Shown here in pieces: positions 7,531 through 15,549 of a stretch of DNA of 64,000 bases. Numbering within the stretch: the first letter of the stretch is position 1; every line of letters begins with the position of its first letter. The notes under the pieces are model-generated. The model saw only the letters and a list, made by a program, of their open reading frames with translations, was not told the DNA's origin and did no database searches. The position numbers and the translations under genes were made by a program. This stretch comes from Streptomyces sp. ASQP_92 (GTDB taxonomy: Bacteria > Actinomycetota > Actinomycetes > Streptomycetales > Streptomycetaceae), in assembly GCF_025399895.1 (NCBI RefSeq), contig NZ_JAODUA010000024.1:1-64000 (forward strand), in the 5' to 3' direction.

Positions 7531-8013
7531 ATGCCCACCAGCGACGCGATCGTGATGCTGCGGGAAGGCCACAAGGAGATCAGGCGGCTGATCCGCTCCT
7601 ACCGCGCAGGAGGGGACCCCGGTGCGGTGGATCAGCTCCTGCGTGCGCTGGCCGTGTACACGTACATCGAATGCGAAGGCATGTACCCGCGGGTTTCCGT
7701 CCTGGCGCCCGAAACCGAGTCGACCATCCTGACTCTGCGGGAGGAACACCACATCGCCGAAGTGCTGGCGGCCGAGCTGCACGAAATGCGTCCCGAGGAC
7801 GTGGCCTATGACGCGAAGGCCCGTCTCCTCATGGACATCGTGGAGCGGCACATGGACCTGGAGGACAACGCCTGGTTCCCGCAGGTGCGGACCGCGGTGG
7901 GCCGGAGGGAGCTGCGGGAGATCGGCGCCTGGATGTCCGTGCTGGCCGAGCGGGCCCCGCTGCGCCCGCACCGCCCCAGTCGGCAGCAGATCTGGGACGC
8001 GGTGGCCGCCTGA
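7531..8013 (+). CDS. Hemerythrin-like HHE-domain protein (160 aa)
   Basis: This four-helix HHE cation-binding protein probably binds a di-iron centre and senses or carries O2, NO or redox signals. The ligand motifs read H14 (REGHKE), then x-TYIE47CEGMYP, then REEHHIAEVL, then ERHMDLEDNAWFP. The first residue of the second motif, normally His in H-x3-E, is Tyr here (Y43), so one canonical iron ligand is missing. A consensus sigma-B-type promoter precedes it, suggesting stress control. The start at 7531 begins MPTSDAIVML. A coupled partner is not obvious; the next gene begins 93 bases later on the same strand. Confidence 0.85.
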   Translation: MPTSDAIVMLREGHKEIRRLIRSYRAGGDPGAVDQLLRALAVYTYIECEGMYPRVSVLAPETESTILTLREEHHIAEVLAAELHEMRPEDVAYDAKARLLMDIVERHMDLEDNAWFPQVRTAVGRRELREIGAWMSVLAERAPLRPHRPSRQQIWDAVAA

Positions 8014-8106
8014 GGCACCCTTTCGTCGGCGTCCCGACCCGAGCACAAGGACGCCCCACATCGGTCTGGCCGGGTGCGCACTCGCCCGCCAGGAGGAGGG
8101 AGCAGC

Positions 8107-8562
8107 ATGGCACCCACCCGTCATGAGCTGGACAGGGCCTGGGAGTTGGCCACCAGCGTCACGAGTGACGTGCCCGAGTGGCGGCCCGAACCGCAGTCCC
8201 TGGACATCTACGCGCCGGGCGGCTCCGATGCGTGGGCCTGTGGCACCCGACGGCAGATCCTCTGGCGTCTCCACCTGCCGGGGCGGGACCGGCGCCCGGT
8301 GAGCCTGAAGCTGGTCACCGCCGACCAATGGCGCGGCGCCGTCTCGCGGTTGGCGGCCGAGGTCGACCCAAATCGCGGCTGCGCGACCGTCACCGTGCCC
8401 CATGTTCCCCGCGGCACGTACTGGATCCAGATCTCCCGTGGCAGCCGGCTCCTCGCCACCAGCCACCCCTTCGTGATCGGCCCGGCCTCGGGCCACCGGC
8501 CGACCTACGGGTACCGCCGCGCACGGCCCACCCCGCCCCGGGCCTCGGGTTACCCGGGCTGA
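8107..8562 (+). CDS. Conserved hypothetical protein (151 aa)
   Basis: No enzyme family is recognised. The ATG at 8107 has an excellent GGAGGAGGGAG ribosome site just upstream. The protein has no signal peptide or membrane helix. Its middle and C-terminal parts are beta-rich and end in a segment of the type YWIQISRGSRLLATSHPFVIG, resembling the last strand of an immunoglobulin-like or Ser/Thr-rich cell-surface fold, followed by a basic, Pro-rich tail. It follows the hemerythrin gene in the same direction and could share its transcript. A terminator with a T-tract follows at 8658. Confidence 0.65.
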   Translation: MAPTRHELDRAWELATSVTSDVPEWRPEPQSLDIYAPGGSDAWACGTRRQILWRLHLPGRDRRPVSLKLVTADQWRGAVSRLAAEVDPNRGCATVTVPHVPRGTYWIQISRGSRLLATSHPFVIGPASGHRPTYGYRRARPTPPRASGYPG

Positions 8563-8657
8563 ACAGTCCCGTCTTCGGGAAGGGTCGTCGGTTGGCCGGC
8601 GCTCGTACACCCGCGTTTCTGTGGTCGGCCCAGCGGTCCTGAAGCGTGATCCAATCG

Positions 8658-8703
8658 GGCCGCCCTGTTGTCAGGCGATTGTCGGCAACGGGCGGCCTTT
8701 TGT
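8658..8703 (+). terminator. Intrinsic terminator with T-tract
   Basis: The arms GGCCGCCC-T-GTTG (8658-8670) and CAACGGGCGGCC (8686-8697) form a 12-bp stem with one bulged T. A short TTTT run follows. It closes the unit ending with the gene at 8107-8562. Confidence 0.8.
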
Positions 8704-8861
8704 CGGTGGTCTGTCGGTGACCGCCGGGAGATTGGAGTTGTCGGCGCCGGAAAACAAGGCGCCGGCCGCCAGCTCGCAATCGTCCCGGATCACTGGAACC
8801 GGCCGCCCGGCGTGACGCGCCGGACGCCCGTCCAGGGGTGCCCGATGAAAAGGAAACCCGC

Positions 8862-9992
8862 ATGACCACCCCCGTCACGATCATCGGCGCCGGCCTCGGC
8901 GGCCTCACGCTGGCCCGCGTCCTGCACGTCCACGGGATACCGGCGACCGTCTACGAGGCGGAACCCTCGCCGACGGCCCGCTCCCAGGGCGGGATGCTCG
9001 ACATTCACGACTACAACGGCCAACTCGCCCTCGAAGCAGCCGAGTTGACCGACGAATTCCGCGGTCTCATCCTGGAGGGCCGCCAGGCGATGCGGGTCCT
9101 CGACCCGGACGGAACCGTCCTGCACGAGATGGCCGACGACGGCACGGGCGGCCGTCCCGAGGTGCAGCGTGGCGAGCTGCGCCAGATCCTCCTCGACTCG
9201 CTGCCCGCCGACACCGTCCAGTGGGGGCGCAAGGTCAGCGGCACACGTACCCTCGGCGACGGACGTCACCAGGTGACGTTCGCCGATGGCGGCACCGTCG
9301 TCACGAGCCTCCTGGTGGGCGCGGACGGCGCCTGGTCCCGGGTCAGGCCCCTGCTCTCCGCCGCCACACCCGAGTACATCGGCAAATCGGTCGTGGAAAC
9401 CTACCTGTTCGACGCCGACACCCGGCACCCGCGCGCCGCGAAAACGGTCGGCGGCGGCTCGATGGTCGCGCTCAGGCCGGACAGGGAGCTTTTCGCCCAC
9501 CGGGAGAAGGGCGACACGCTCCACGCCTACCTGGGGCTGTACGAGCCGCGGGAATGGTTCGACGCGATCGACTTCACCGATTCCACCGCCGCCCTCGCTC
9601 GCGTCGCGCGGGAATTCGACGGCTGGGCGCCGGAACTCACCGCACTGATCACCGAGGCCGACACCGCACCGATCCTGCGCCCCCTGTACGCCCTGCCGAC
9701 CGAACACCGCTGGGACAGGGTGCCCGGAGTGACCCTGATCGGCGACGCCGCCCACCTGTCGGCCCCGAACGGCGAAGGCGCCAACCTCGCCATGCTCGAC
9801 GGAGCCGACCTCGGCCTCGCGCTCGCCTCGCACCCCGGCGACATCGAGGCCGCGCTCACCGCGTACGAGCAAGCCATGTTTCCCCGCAGCGCGGAGGCCG
9901 CCGCCTTCGAGGGTCCCGGTGCCCAGGGGCCCGACGGCGACGGCGGACCCGATCTCCTCGCATCGATCACGGCACGCAAGGAGTCGGTGTAG
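8862..9992 (+). CDS. FAD-dependent monooxygenase, TetX-like (376 aa)
   Basis: This is a class A flavoprotein monooxygenase that uses NAD(P)H and O2 to hydroxylate an aromatic or polyketide-like substrate. Visible motifs: the FAD-binding GAGLGGL near residue 9, GGMLDIHDYNG (typical of the TetX group), an Arg-rich DG motif near residue 150 (VGADGAWSRVR), and the second FAD motif GDAAHLSAPNGEGANLAMLDG near residue 300. The ATG at 8862 gives MTTPVTIIGAG, the usual start of the family; an upstream in-frame ATG at 8838 would add eight charged residues. No biosynthetic cluster adjoins it, so a detoxification or resistance-type role is as likely as a biosynthetic one. Confidence 0.9.
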   Translation: MTTPVTIIGAGLGGLTLARVLHVHGIPATVYEAEPSPTARSQGGMLDIHDYNGQLALEAAELTDEFRGLILEGRQAMRVLDPDGTVLHEMADDGTGGRPEVQRGELRQILLDSLPADTVQWGRKVSGTRTLGDGRHQVTFADGGTVVTSLLVGADGAWSRVRPLLSAATPEYIGKSVVETYLFDADTRHPRAAKTVGGGSMVALRPDRELFAHREKGDTLHAYLGLYEPREWFDAIDFTDSTAALARVAREFDGWAPELTALITEADTAPILRPLYALPTEHRWDRVPGVTLIGDAAHLSAPNGEGANLAMLDGADLGLALASHPGDIEAALTAYEQAMFPRSAEAAAFEGPGAQGPDGDGGPDLLASITARKESV

Positions 9993-10204
9993 GGCGTCCG
10001 CCGCCACGCGGGAGACCTCACACGGACAGTGCTTCTCCCCGCGGTGGGGAGGCCGAGGCAGCCGCCGCCCGGGGTGCGACATGCCCTGGCCCACCCACCA
10101 ACTCGCCCTGTTCCTCCAGGTCTCCCATGGTTCAGATCCTGGAATGGGAGGTCCCTGCGCGTGGCGCGGGGGGCCTCGGGCGGGGCGGCGTTACGTTGCG
10201 TTGC

Positions 10205-10627
10205 ATGACGGCAGAGACGGAACGCAGCGGAGACGAGTCGGCCGACGTCCGCGAGGCGCGCCTCGCGATCGACGCCTACCTGCGCCGAACATCGGCTGGT
10301 ACGCACCAGGCAGGCGCGGCGGACCCCCTCGCTGAGCACGGCGCGGACGCGGGCGTGGGTGGGCGGCCTTCGCAGGGCGGCGGCCGGGTGGACGGCCTGG
10401 TGGACGACGCGGTGGCGGAGCGCGTCGCGCGCGAGGCGTGGGACGCCGTGCAGGACGCCACTCCGCCTCCGCCCGACCCCGAGGCGGGCCCGGCCGAGAA
10501 GACCAGCCAGTCTCCGGAGCGCGCCGAACTGCACCGCAAGGCCGTCGCCATCGCCCGCGGTTTGCAGGCGCTCGGCTACCACTTGGACGAGACACTGCTG
10601 CCCGGCCCGGACATGGCCGCGGGATGA
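10205..10627 (+). CDS. Hypothetical protein (140 aa)
   Basis: This open frame has the codon bias of its neighbours (mostly G/C third positions) and contains no known domain. The sequence begins with an acidic helix, has a Gly/Ala-rich, low-complexity middle and ends with a short helical segment (AVAIARGLQALGYHLDETLL). No membrane helix or signal peptide is seen. The start at 10205 is the first ATG in the open stretch but lacks a strong ribosome site. It may encode a small soluble regulator or be a poorly conserved species-specific gene. Confidence 0.5.
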   Translation: MTAETERSGDESADVREARLAIDAYLRRTSAGTHQAGAADPLAEHGADAGVGGRPSQGGGRVDGLVDDAVAERVAREAWDAVQDATPPPPDPEAGPAEKTSQSPERAELHRKAVAIARGLQALGYHLDETLLPGPDMAAG

Positions 10628-10743
10628 CGAGTCCTGGCGGCCCGGCCACCACGGGGCCCACATGCGGGCCGGCCGGGGGACGCCCGCTCGGAGCCGCACG
10701 ACTCGGTGCCGCGCTCGGACACCGGACGACGACCTGAGCGTGC

Positions 10744-11250
10744 TCAGCCCGTACCGCCTTCCAGCTCCCGCTTGAGGTTCCGCAGAGTCGCGTTGATATT
10801 GCGGGACTGGAAGGCCGCGAAGGTGCTGCCCGAGGTGGCGATGCGGTCGAAGACGTTGGCCACGGAGTCGGGCCAGGCCTTTCGGTCGTCGATCCAGGTC
10901 TCGGTGATCCGCGTGCCGTCCTCGACGGGTTCGAAGCGGTACTCCCAGGTGGCGATCGGGCCGCGCAGCCGAGGCCGGCTGAGTCCGATGGCATGGACGC
11001 GGAACGCGAACCGGCGCCCCGGATCGGCCGCGGTGACCGTGCACCTGGTCACCCAACGGAACATCCCCCGCTTGTTGCGCCCGACGAACTCCGACCCGAG
11101 CTCGGCCGGACCCCGCGCCGCCACCCCTGTGGTGCCCAGGTTCTCCGGGCTCCAGCGGCCCATGTCGGCCGGGCAGCTCACCGCCCGGTAGGCGACCTCG
11201 GGCGACACGCTGACGACGATGCTGTGGCTCACTGTGACGATCCGCGCCAT
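10744..11250 (-). CDS. SRPBCC (START-like) family protein (168 aa)
   Basis: This is a single START/Bet v1-like fold, the family that includes polyketide cyclases and lipid-binding proteins. The family pattern is clear: an N-terminal strand and helix (VTVSHSIVVSVSPEVAYRAVSCPADMGRWSPE), a Gly-rich turn, and a long strand pair in the middle (ATWEYRFEPVEDGTRITETW) followed by a C-terminal helix rich in Arg/Leu (NATLRNLKRELE). The fold binds hydrophobic ligands in a central cavity; its substrate cannot be told from sequence. It stands alone, and no polyketide genes adjoin it. Confidence 0.85.
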   Translation of the reverse strand: MARIVTVSHSIVVSVSPEVAYRAVSCPADMGRWSPENLGTTGVAARGPAELGSEFVGRNKRGMFRWVTRCTVTAADPGRRFAFRVHAIGLSRPRLRGPIATWEYRFEPVEDGTRITETWIDDRKAWPDSVANVFDRIATSGSTFAAFQSRNINATLRNLKRELEGGTG

Positions 11251-11349
11251 GACCGTTCCCTCTCATCGGACCCACGAAGCTACTGGCCGGTACTGATCCT
11301 GGCACGTCGCGGGTCCGGCGTTGCCCCGGGCCCTTCGGCCGCCCATGAC

Positions 11350-11387
11350 GAAGGGCCCTGCCGACGGGGGAGACGGCAAGGCCCTTC
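11350..11387 (-). terminator. Terminator of the beta-propeller gene
   Basis: Arms GAAGGGCC and GGCCCTTC, extended by TGCCG/CGGCA with one unpaired base on each side, enclose a 10-base loop. It lies about 115 bases beyond the stop of the leftward gene at 11502. Confidence 0.7.
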
Positions 11388-11501
11388 TGCTGTCAACAGT
11401 ACGACCTTTTGGACAACGCGGGACCCCGTGCGCGACGACGGCCTGCGCGGGCCCCGCCGAGCCCCGCACTCACGTCGGCGGAGACGGAGCCCGCGAGCAC
11501 A

Positions 11502-12614
11502 TCAACTCCCCGACGGCTGATGCGCCGAGGCCACGACCACCAGGCGCAGAGTGGTCTCGTCGTTGTGCCCGCTGATGGCGAACAGACGGGTGCCGTCCGG
11601 CGACCATGCGAGGCCACGGGGTCGCAGCTTGCCGGCGCCGTAACCGGTGGCGGGGGCGAGGGACAGCGTGCGGTAGGGAGCGTCGGCCCCGGTCCGGTAC
11701 AGGTATATGTCGGGATCGGGTTCGATGCTGTCCACCCCGGCCGCGACATCGCCCCGCGAGGAGACGGCGACGGCGTCGGGGTACGAGGTGCTCGGATACG
11801 TGTGGTCCTCGGTCAGGTCCGGCAGCCGGAACGAGGGGTGGTGGTAGGGCGAGCCGGATGCGGTGAGCAGCGTCCTGCCGTCCGGAGTGATGCTCAGATC
11901 AAGGAAGTTGGAGCTGCTACCCGGGTCGCGCACCGTCCGCGGCACGGGACTCGAACCGGAGACGTCGTACACCGCGAGGGTGCTCGGCGAGGTGTTCTGA
12001 TCTCCGGCGACGAGCGTTCCGGGCGCTGCGGCGGAGGTCGCGAGGAGCGGGGAGCCGCTGAAGGTGCCCTGGGGGACGAGCCCCAGCCGCACCTTGGGGG
12101 TGGGGCCGCCGAGGGTGAGCGAGCCGATGCTCGCCTCCCACTGCTCTCCATAGCCGAAGTACAGGGTGCTCCCGCTCAGCGCCGCGTGCAGCGGCGCGGT
12201 GCCGGCGCCGGTGGCGTAGCGGGCGCGCTGCCGTGTGGTGCCGGTGTCGATGACGCTGATGGCGTCGCCGAGGGCCAGCGGTGCGTAGAGCGTGCGGGAG
12301 TCGGCGGACAACTCCAGGTCGCACACCCCGGGCAGGTCCGTGATCGTGCGGATCAGGCGCCCTTGGTAGTCGGCGACCAGGACGCTGCCCGTGGTGTAGT
12401 CGGATATGAACACCCGCTTGTGCAGCGGGTCCACCGCGAGATCGCAGTGGTACGCGATCGGCAGGGCGGTGCCCCTGTCCGTCGATGCGGCCGGGGTCGC
12501 GGGAGCGGCGCCCTCGTTCGCGGCGGCCTGCGTCGCGGGCGCCGCGCCGAGCGACAGGCCGAGCAGGGTCGTGAGCGTCAACAGCAGGCGTAAGCGGGGA
12601 GTTCGTCTGCGCAT
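11502..12614 (-). CDS. Secreted beta-propeller (YVTN/WD-like) protein with a TTA codon (370 aa)
   Basis: The product has a Sec-type signal peptide (MRRRTPRLR, then LLLTLTTLLGLSLGAAPATQA) and a beta-propeller body of repeated units such as HCDLAVDPLHKRVFISDYTTGSVLVAD and FLDLSITPDGRTLLTASG. Such extracellular propellers bind ligands or other proteins; no catalytic motif is visible. The ATG at 12614 has an AAGGGA site upstream. Codon 8 is TTA (12591-12593), a bldA-dependent leucine codon that usually confines translation to developing or late cultures. Two cysteines around H-C and V-C-D near the first blade may form a disulphide. The gene is monocistronic. Confidence 0.82.
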   Translation of the reverse strand: MRRRTPRLRLLLTLTTLLGLSLGAAPATQAAANEGAAPATPAASTDRGTALPIAYHCDLAVDPLHKRVFISDYTTGSVLVADYQGRLIRTITDLPGVCDLELSADSRTLYAPLALGDAISVIDTGTTRQRARYATGAGTAPLHAALSGSTLYFGYGEQWEASIGSLTLGGPTPKVRLGLVPQGTFSGSPLLATSAAAPGTLVAGDQNTSPSTLAVYDVSGSSPVPRTVRDPGSSSNFLDLSITPDGRTLLTASGSPYHHPSFRLPDLTEDHTYPSTSYPDAVAVSSRGDVAAGVDSIEPDPDIYLYRTGADAPYRTLSLAPATGYGAGKLRPRGLAWSPDGTRLFAISGHNDETTLRLVVVASAHQPSGS

Positions 12615-12843
12615 CGGTGTCCCTTCGGGAACGGGCGGGGCCCTCCTCGGGCGCCTGCCCGTGGCATGGTCCATCGGTCGCCTCGATGTACCCGGGTGTC
12701 GTCCCACTACTCTCCGCCCGGCCCAACCATCACAAGGGATATCGCCTGTTCCGCTTGCCGCCGCGACGCCGCCGGACCAGGTGCGGTCGGCGCTCCCGGG
12801 GCGCGGCGTGCGGTAGTCGGTGCCGTGTCCGCGGTTCGTGGCT

Positions 12844-13065
12844 TCAGCGTCGATTGCGCGGATGCTGACGCGCGGCGCGCTCATTGCCGTGCTTGTAGGC
12901 GCCGGTCCAGCGCGCCATCACCAGTTGGGCGTCGCCCGACTCGACCTCCCCCAGGAACTTCGCGGCGCGCTCACCACGCAACGTCCCCGCGGCGCGCCCT
13001 TGATGCGTGATCGTCACGGTGCCGTCGGGGCGGCGGGCGTAGGTGAAACCGAAGGGTCTTGGCAT
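12844..13065 (-). CDS. Conserved small actinobacterial protein (73 aa)
   Basis: This small basic protein begins MPRPFGFTYARRPDGTVTITHQGRAAGTLRG, a pattern familiar from short uncharacterised Streptomyces proteins. It has a short beta segment, a Leu-rich helix and a basic tail; no cysteine or membrane segment. An ATG at 13083 would add six residues (MPTIPA) and is the main alternative start. Nothing in the context suggests a function. Confidence 0.65.
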   Translation of the reverse strand: MPRPFGFTYARRPDGTVTITHQGRAAGTLRGERAAKFLGEVESGDAQLVMARWTGAYKHGNERAARQHPRNRR

Positions 13066-13391
13066 GGCGGGGATGGTAGGCATGCGGGGCGGCGCTCCGG
13101 AACCGAATTTCGCGGCCGGAGGCGGCGCGGGGCGGGCGGACGGTCCGTAGAGGTCGCCATGCCGGCCGGCATGACCGAGACCGAGCGGTCGGGCGCGTCG
13201 CGGATCCCGCGGAGCATGATTCGCTCCGTGCGCGAGAGCGGCGCGAGCGTGACTGTTCCCGTGGCGTGCGTACCGCCGTGCTGTCGCGTGCGCAGTGCCG
13301 GTATCGTCCGGTGATCCGGCCACCGCCTCGCCGGTGCGCCAGCGGGGTGCGCGGGGGTGGATTGGCGGAGACAGGACTTGGGGGAAGCATC
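13066..13391. other. Gene-free gap with a perfect 16-bp palindrome
   Basis: This 326-base gap separates divergent genes. It holds a perfect palindrome CATGCCGGCCGGCATG at 13158-13173. Open frames here are short and basic. I see no other gene, and the gap probably contains the promoters of both flanking genes. Confidence 0.4.
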
Positions 13392-13958
13392 ATGACCACG
13401 CTCGTCGGGCGACCGAACGTCGCCCTGCTCGTCGTCGACATGCAGAACGGTGTCCTGGCGGCGGCGTACGACCGCGACCGTGTCGTCACCGCCGTCGCCA
13501 CTCTCGTCGACAAGGCCCGGGACGCCGGTGTCGAGGTCGTCTGGGTGCAGCACAACGACGAGGAGCTGGTCAGCGGGGCGGAGAGCTGGCAGTACGTACC
13601 CGAGCTCGTGCGGCGCGACTCCGAGCCGCTGGTGCAGAAGGAGTACGGCGACTCCTTCGAGGACACCGAGCTCGAGGCGGTGCTCGCCGCGCGCGGCATC
13701 GGGCGGCTCTTCGTCGCCGGTGCGCAGAGCGACGTGTGCATCCGCTCGACGCTCCACGGTGCGATCGCCCGCGGCTACGACGCGACGCTCGTCGGCGATG
13801 CCCACACCACGGAGGACTTGTCGCGCTTCGGTGCGCCGTCACCGGACAAGGTCATCGCCCACACCAACCTGTACTGGCGCCACCACACGGCTCCCGGCCG
13901 GACGGCGGGGACGGTCGACACCGCCGACATCGACTTCGCCGCCAACTCCCGCGCCTGA
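13392..13958 (+). CDS. Isochorismatase-family cysteine hydrolase (188 aa)
   Basis: This alpha/beta/alpha cysteine hydrolase has the nucleophile in GAQSDVCIRSTLHGAIARG and the catalytic Asp in VVDMQNG near residue 17; the Lys is probably in VQKEYGD. Family members hydrolyse ureas, nicotinamide, isochorismate or similar amides. Its substrate is unknown. The ATG at 13392 follows a GGGGGAAG ribosome site and gives the usual length. It stands alone, next to the leftward TetR gene that ends at 13998. Confidence 0.88.
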   Translation: MTTLVGRPNVALLVVDMQNGVLAAAYDRDRVVTAVATLVDKARDAGVEVVWVQHNDEELVSGAESWQYVPELVRRDSEPLVQKEYGDSFEDTELEAVLAARGIGRLFVAGAQSDVCIRSTLHGAIARGYDATLVGDAHTTEDLSRFGAPSPDKVIAHTNLYWRHHTAPGRTAGTVDTADIDFAANSRA

Positions 13959-13997
13959 GGCGGGCCGTGAGCAGGCGGAGGTCACGCTCGGGGCGAC

Positions 13998-14555
13998 CTA
14001 CTCCAGGAGCCTTCGCCTGATCAGTTCCATGACGTCCGCGCGGCTGCGGGGGCCGTTGTCGGCCGCGTTGAAGTGGTCGCCGATCCGCACCGAGACGGCC
14101 AGCAGGCAGCGGACCTCGACCTCGTCCTCGTCGGGGCAGAAGGAGGAGAAGAGGGAACGCAGATAGTCCATGCGGCGGTTGTCCACGCGGCGCAGGCGCT
14201 CGGACACATCCGGGTCGCGCCGGGCCCAGTCGCGGATCGCGATGTCCGCGGCGGCGCCACGTGCGGGGCCCTCGACGGCGCGGACCACGTCGAACAGCCT
14301 CGTCAGCCTGGCCCTCGCGTCTCCCCCCTCCCGCTCGACCTGTTCGATCACGCTCTCGGCGACCTCGTACTCCCAGGTGTCGAGCATCTCGGTGAGCAGG
14401 GCTCCCCGGTTGCGGAAGTAGCCGTAGAAGCCTCCCTTGCTGACCCCGAGCGACTGCGCGAGCGCCTCGATGCGGACGGCGTCGGGGCCGCCCGCGACCA
14501 GTGCGCGCAGGCCTTCCTCGATCCATTTGTCGCGTGGCGTGCGCCTCGTGCCCAT
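13998..14555 (-). CDS. TetR family regulator of the DUF2867 gene (185 aa)
   Basis: The N-terminal TetR helix-turn-helix covers about residues 10-55 (IEALAQSLGVSKGGFYGYFRNRGALL), followed by an all-helical ligand-binding domain. Length is normal. The ATG at 14555 follows a GAGGAG site. It is divergent from the DUF2867 gene across 97 bases that hold two copies of the same inverted repeat, ATACG-N4-CGTAT. The simplest reading is an autoregulated repressor that also controls the DUF2867 gene. The inducer is unknown. Confidence 0.9.
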   Translation of the reverse strand: MGTRRTPRDKWIEEGLRALVAGGPDAVRIEALAQSLGVSKGGFYGYFRNRGALLTEMLDTWEYEVAESVIEQVEREGGDARARLTRLFDVVRAVEGPARGAAADIAIRDWARRDPDVSERLRRVDNRRMDYLRSLFSSFCPDEDEVEVRCLLAVSVRIGDHFNAADNGPRSRADVMELIRRRLLE

Positions 14556-14584
14556 GTCGTACGTCTCCTCACGTCCCCAGCGAG

Positions 14585-14600
14585 TATACGGGGGCGTATA
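14585..14600. promoter_or_regulatory. Operator 1 of the TetR/DUF2867 pair
   Basis: A perfect inverted repeat, TATACG-GGGG-CGTATA. It shares its ATACG-N4-CGTAT core with a second copy centred 35 bases away. It lies 30 bases from the TetR start. Confidence 0.7.
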
Positions 14601-14620
14601 GATGGGACTACGCTCGATCC

Positions 14621-14634
14621 ATACGCTGCCGTAT
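14621..14634. promoter_or_regulatory. Operator 2 of the TetR/DUF2867 pair
   Basis: The inverted repeat ATACG-CTGC-CGTAT has exactly the same half-sites and spacing as operator 1. It is 19 bases from the DUF2867 start, so occupancy would block that gene. Confidence 0.7.
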
Positions 14635-14652
14635 AGATGTGGGGGACTGCTC

Positions 14653-15255
14653 ATGAGACTGCTCCGGACCGCGCACACCGAACTGCCCTGGCGGATCCAC
14701 GAGTTCACCGGGGACTTCACGGTCGAGGACGTGTGGGCGCTGCCCACGCCCGGCGGGCCCGACGACCTGAAGTGGCTGGTGGGCCAGGTGGCCGAGGGGA
14801 TCAGGGGCGGGGTGGACGGCGACACCCCGGTGTCCCGGCTGCTCTTCGCCGTCCGCTGGAAGCTCGGGGCCCTGCTCGGCTGGGACAAGGCCGACGCCGG
14901 TATCGGCTCCCGGATCCCCTCCCTGCGTGATCGCCTCCCCGCCGATCTGCTCGCGGGGCCCCGGGGCCCCGACCTCGGCACGTCCAAGTTCAGCTCGCTC
15001 TATCAGCGGGAGGACGAATGGGCGGCCGAGATGGCCAACAGGACGGTCCACGCGGTGATGCACATCGGCTGGGTGCCGGACGGCGCCGGCGGCCACCACG
15101 GCCGGATGGCGGTCCTCGTGAGGCCGAACGGCCGGTTCGGCGCTCTCTACATGGCCGCGATCAAGCCCTTCCGGTATCTCGTCGTCTATCCGGCGCTCAT
15201 GCGCACCATCGGTCGCCAATGGCAGGCGAGCCGTCCGGAGCGGACAGCGAGCTGA
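14653..15255 (+). CDS. DUF2867 family protein (200 aa)
   Basis: The family is DUF2867, of unknown molecular function and possibly a START/SRPBCC-like fold. The sequence shows the familiar order: an N-terminal strand (LPWRIHEFTGDFTVEDVWALPTP, in pieces), a middle helix (RLLFAVRWKLGALLGWD), and C-terminal strands ending with MAAIKPFRYLVVYPALM. No signal peptide or membrane helix is seen. The ATG at 14653 is preceded by GGGGGA. It is probably repressed by the divergent TetR protein through the two ATACG operators. Confidence 0.85.
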   Translation: MRLLRTAHTELPWRIHEFTGDFTVEDVWALPTPGGPDDLKWLVGQVAEGIRGGVDGDTPVSRLLFAVRWKLGALLGWDKADAGIGSRIPSLRDRLPADLLAGPRGPDLGTSKFSSLYQREDEWAAEMANRTVHAVMHIGWVPDGAGGHHGRMAVLVRPNGRFGALYMAAIKPFRYLVVYPALMRTIGRQWQASRPERTAS

Positions 15256-15390
15256 CGTTGCCGGGGGGCAGAGGCATCCGGGGCCCGACGCGTGTGACGT
15301 TTGACACACCGTGAAGAATTGCCGTGGGGTGTCGGCTTCGAGCAGAGTCAGGCATCCATAAGGCCGCGCATGCGACACTCCCGCAACTCC

Positions 15391-15404
15391 CGTACCGAGG
15401 TACG
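15391..15404. promoter_or_regulatory. Palindrome upstream of the transglycosylase gene
   Basis: The 14-base palindrome CGTACC-GA-GGTACG lies in the 294-base leader of the transglycosylase gene. The leader also contains TTGACA at 15301-15306 without a clear -10 partner. I see no full c-di-AMP riboswitch signature. A protein-binding site is the modest inference. Confidence 0.35.
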
Positions 15405-15549
15405 CTCTCAACTCCGTAACTGAGTCGTGTACCACCCGTGCCTCAAGCGACGCCTCCCGCAAGGGAGTTGTCCGACGGGCCGGGGCGGGGCAGGGCGAAC
15501 GATCGCGTCCGTGAGGTCAGCCGTGCGGGTGCCGCTGGAAGGAAAGCGT

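Noticed and set aside
13158..13173. CATGCCGGCCGGCATG as a specific operator
   Set aside because: It is a perfect palindrome, but at this G+C content such sites arise by chance and it has no second copy or adjacent regulator.
15256..15549. Possible ydaO (c-di-AMP) riboswitch upstream of the transglycosylase gene
   Set aside because: Streptomyces cell-wall hydrolases often have this riboswitch, and the leader is long. I looked for the conserved GGGUGAAU and CCGGGGGA-type blocks and did not find them. The palindrome at 15391-15404 is better explained as a protein site.
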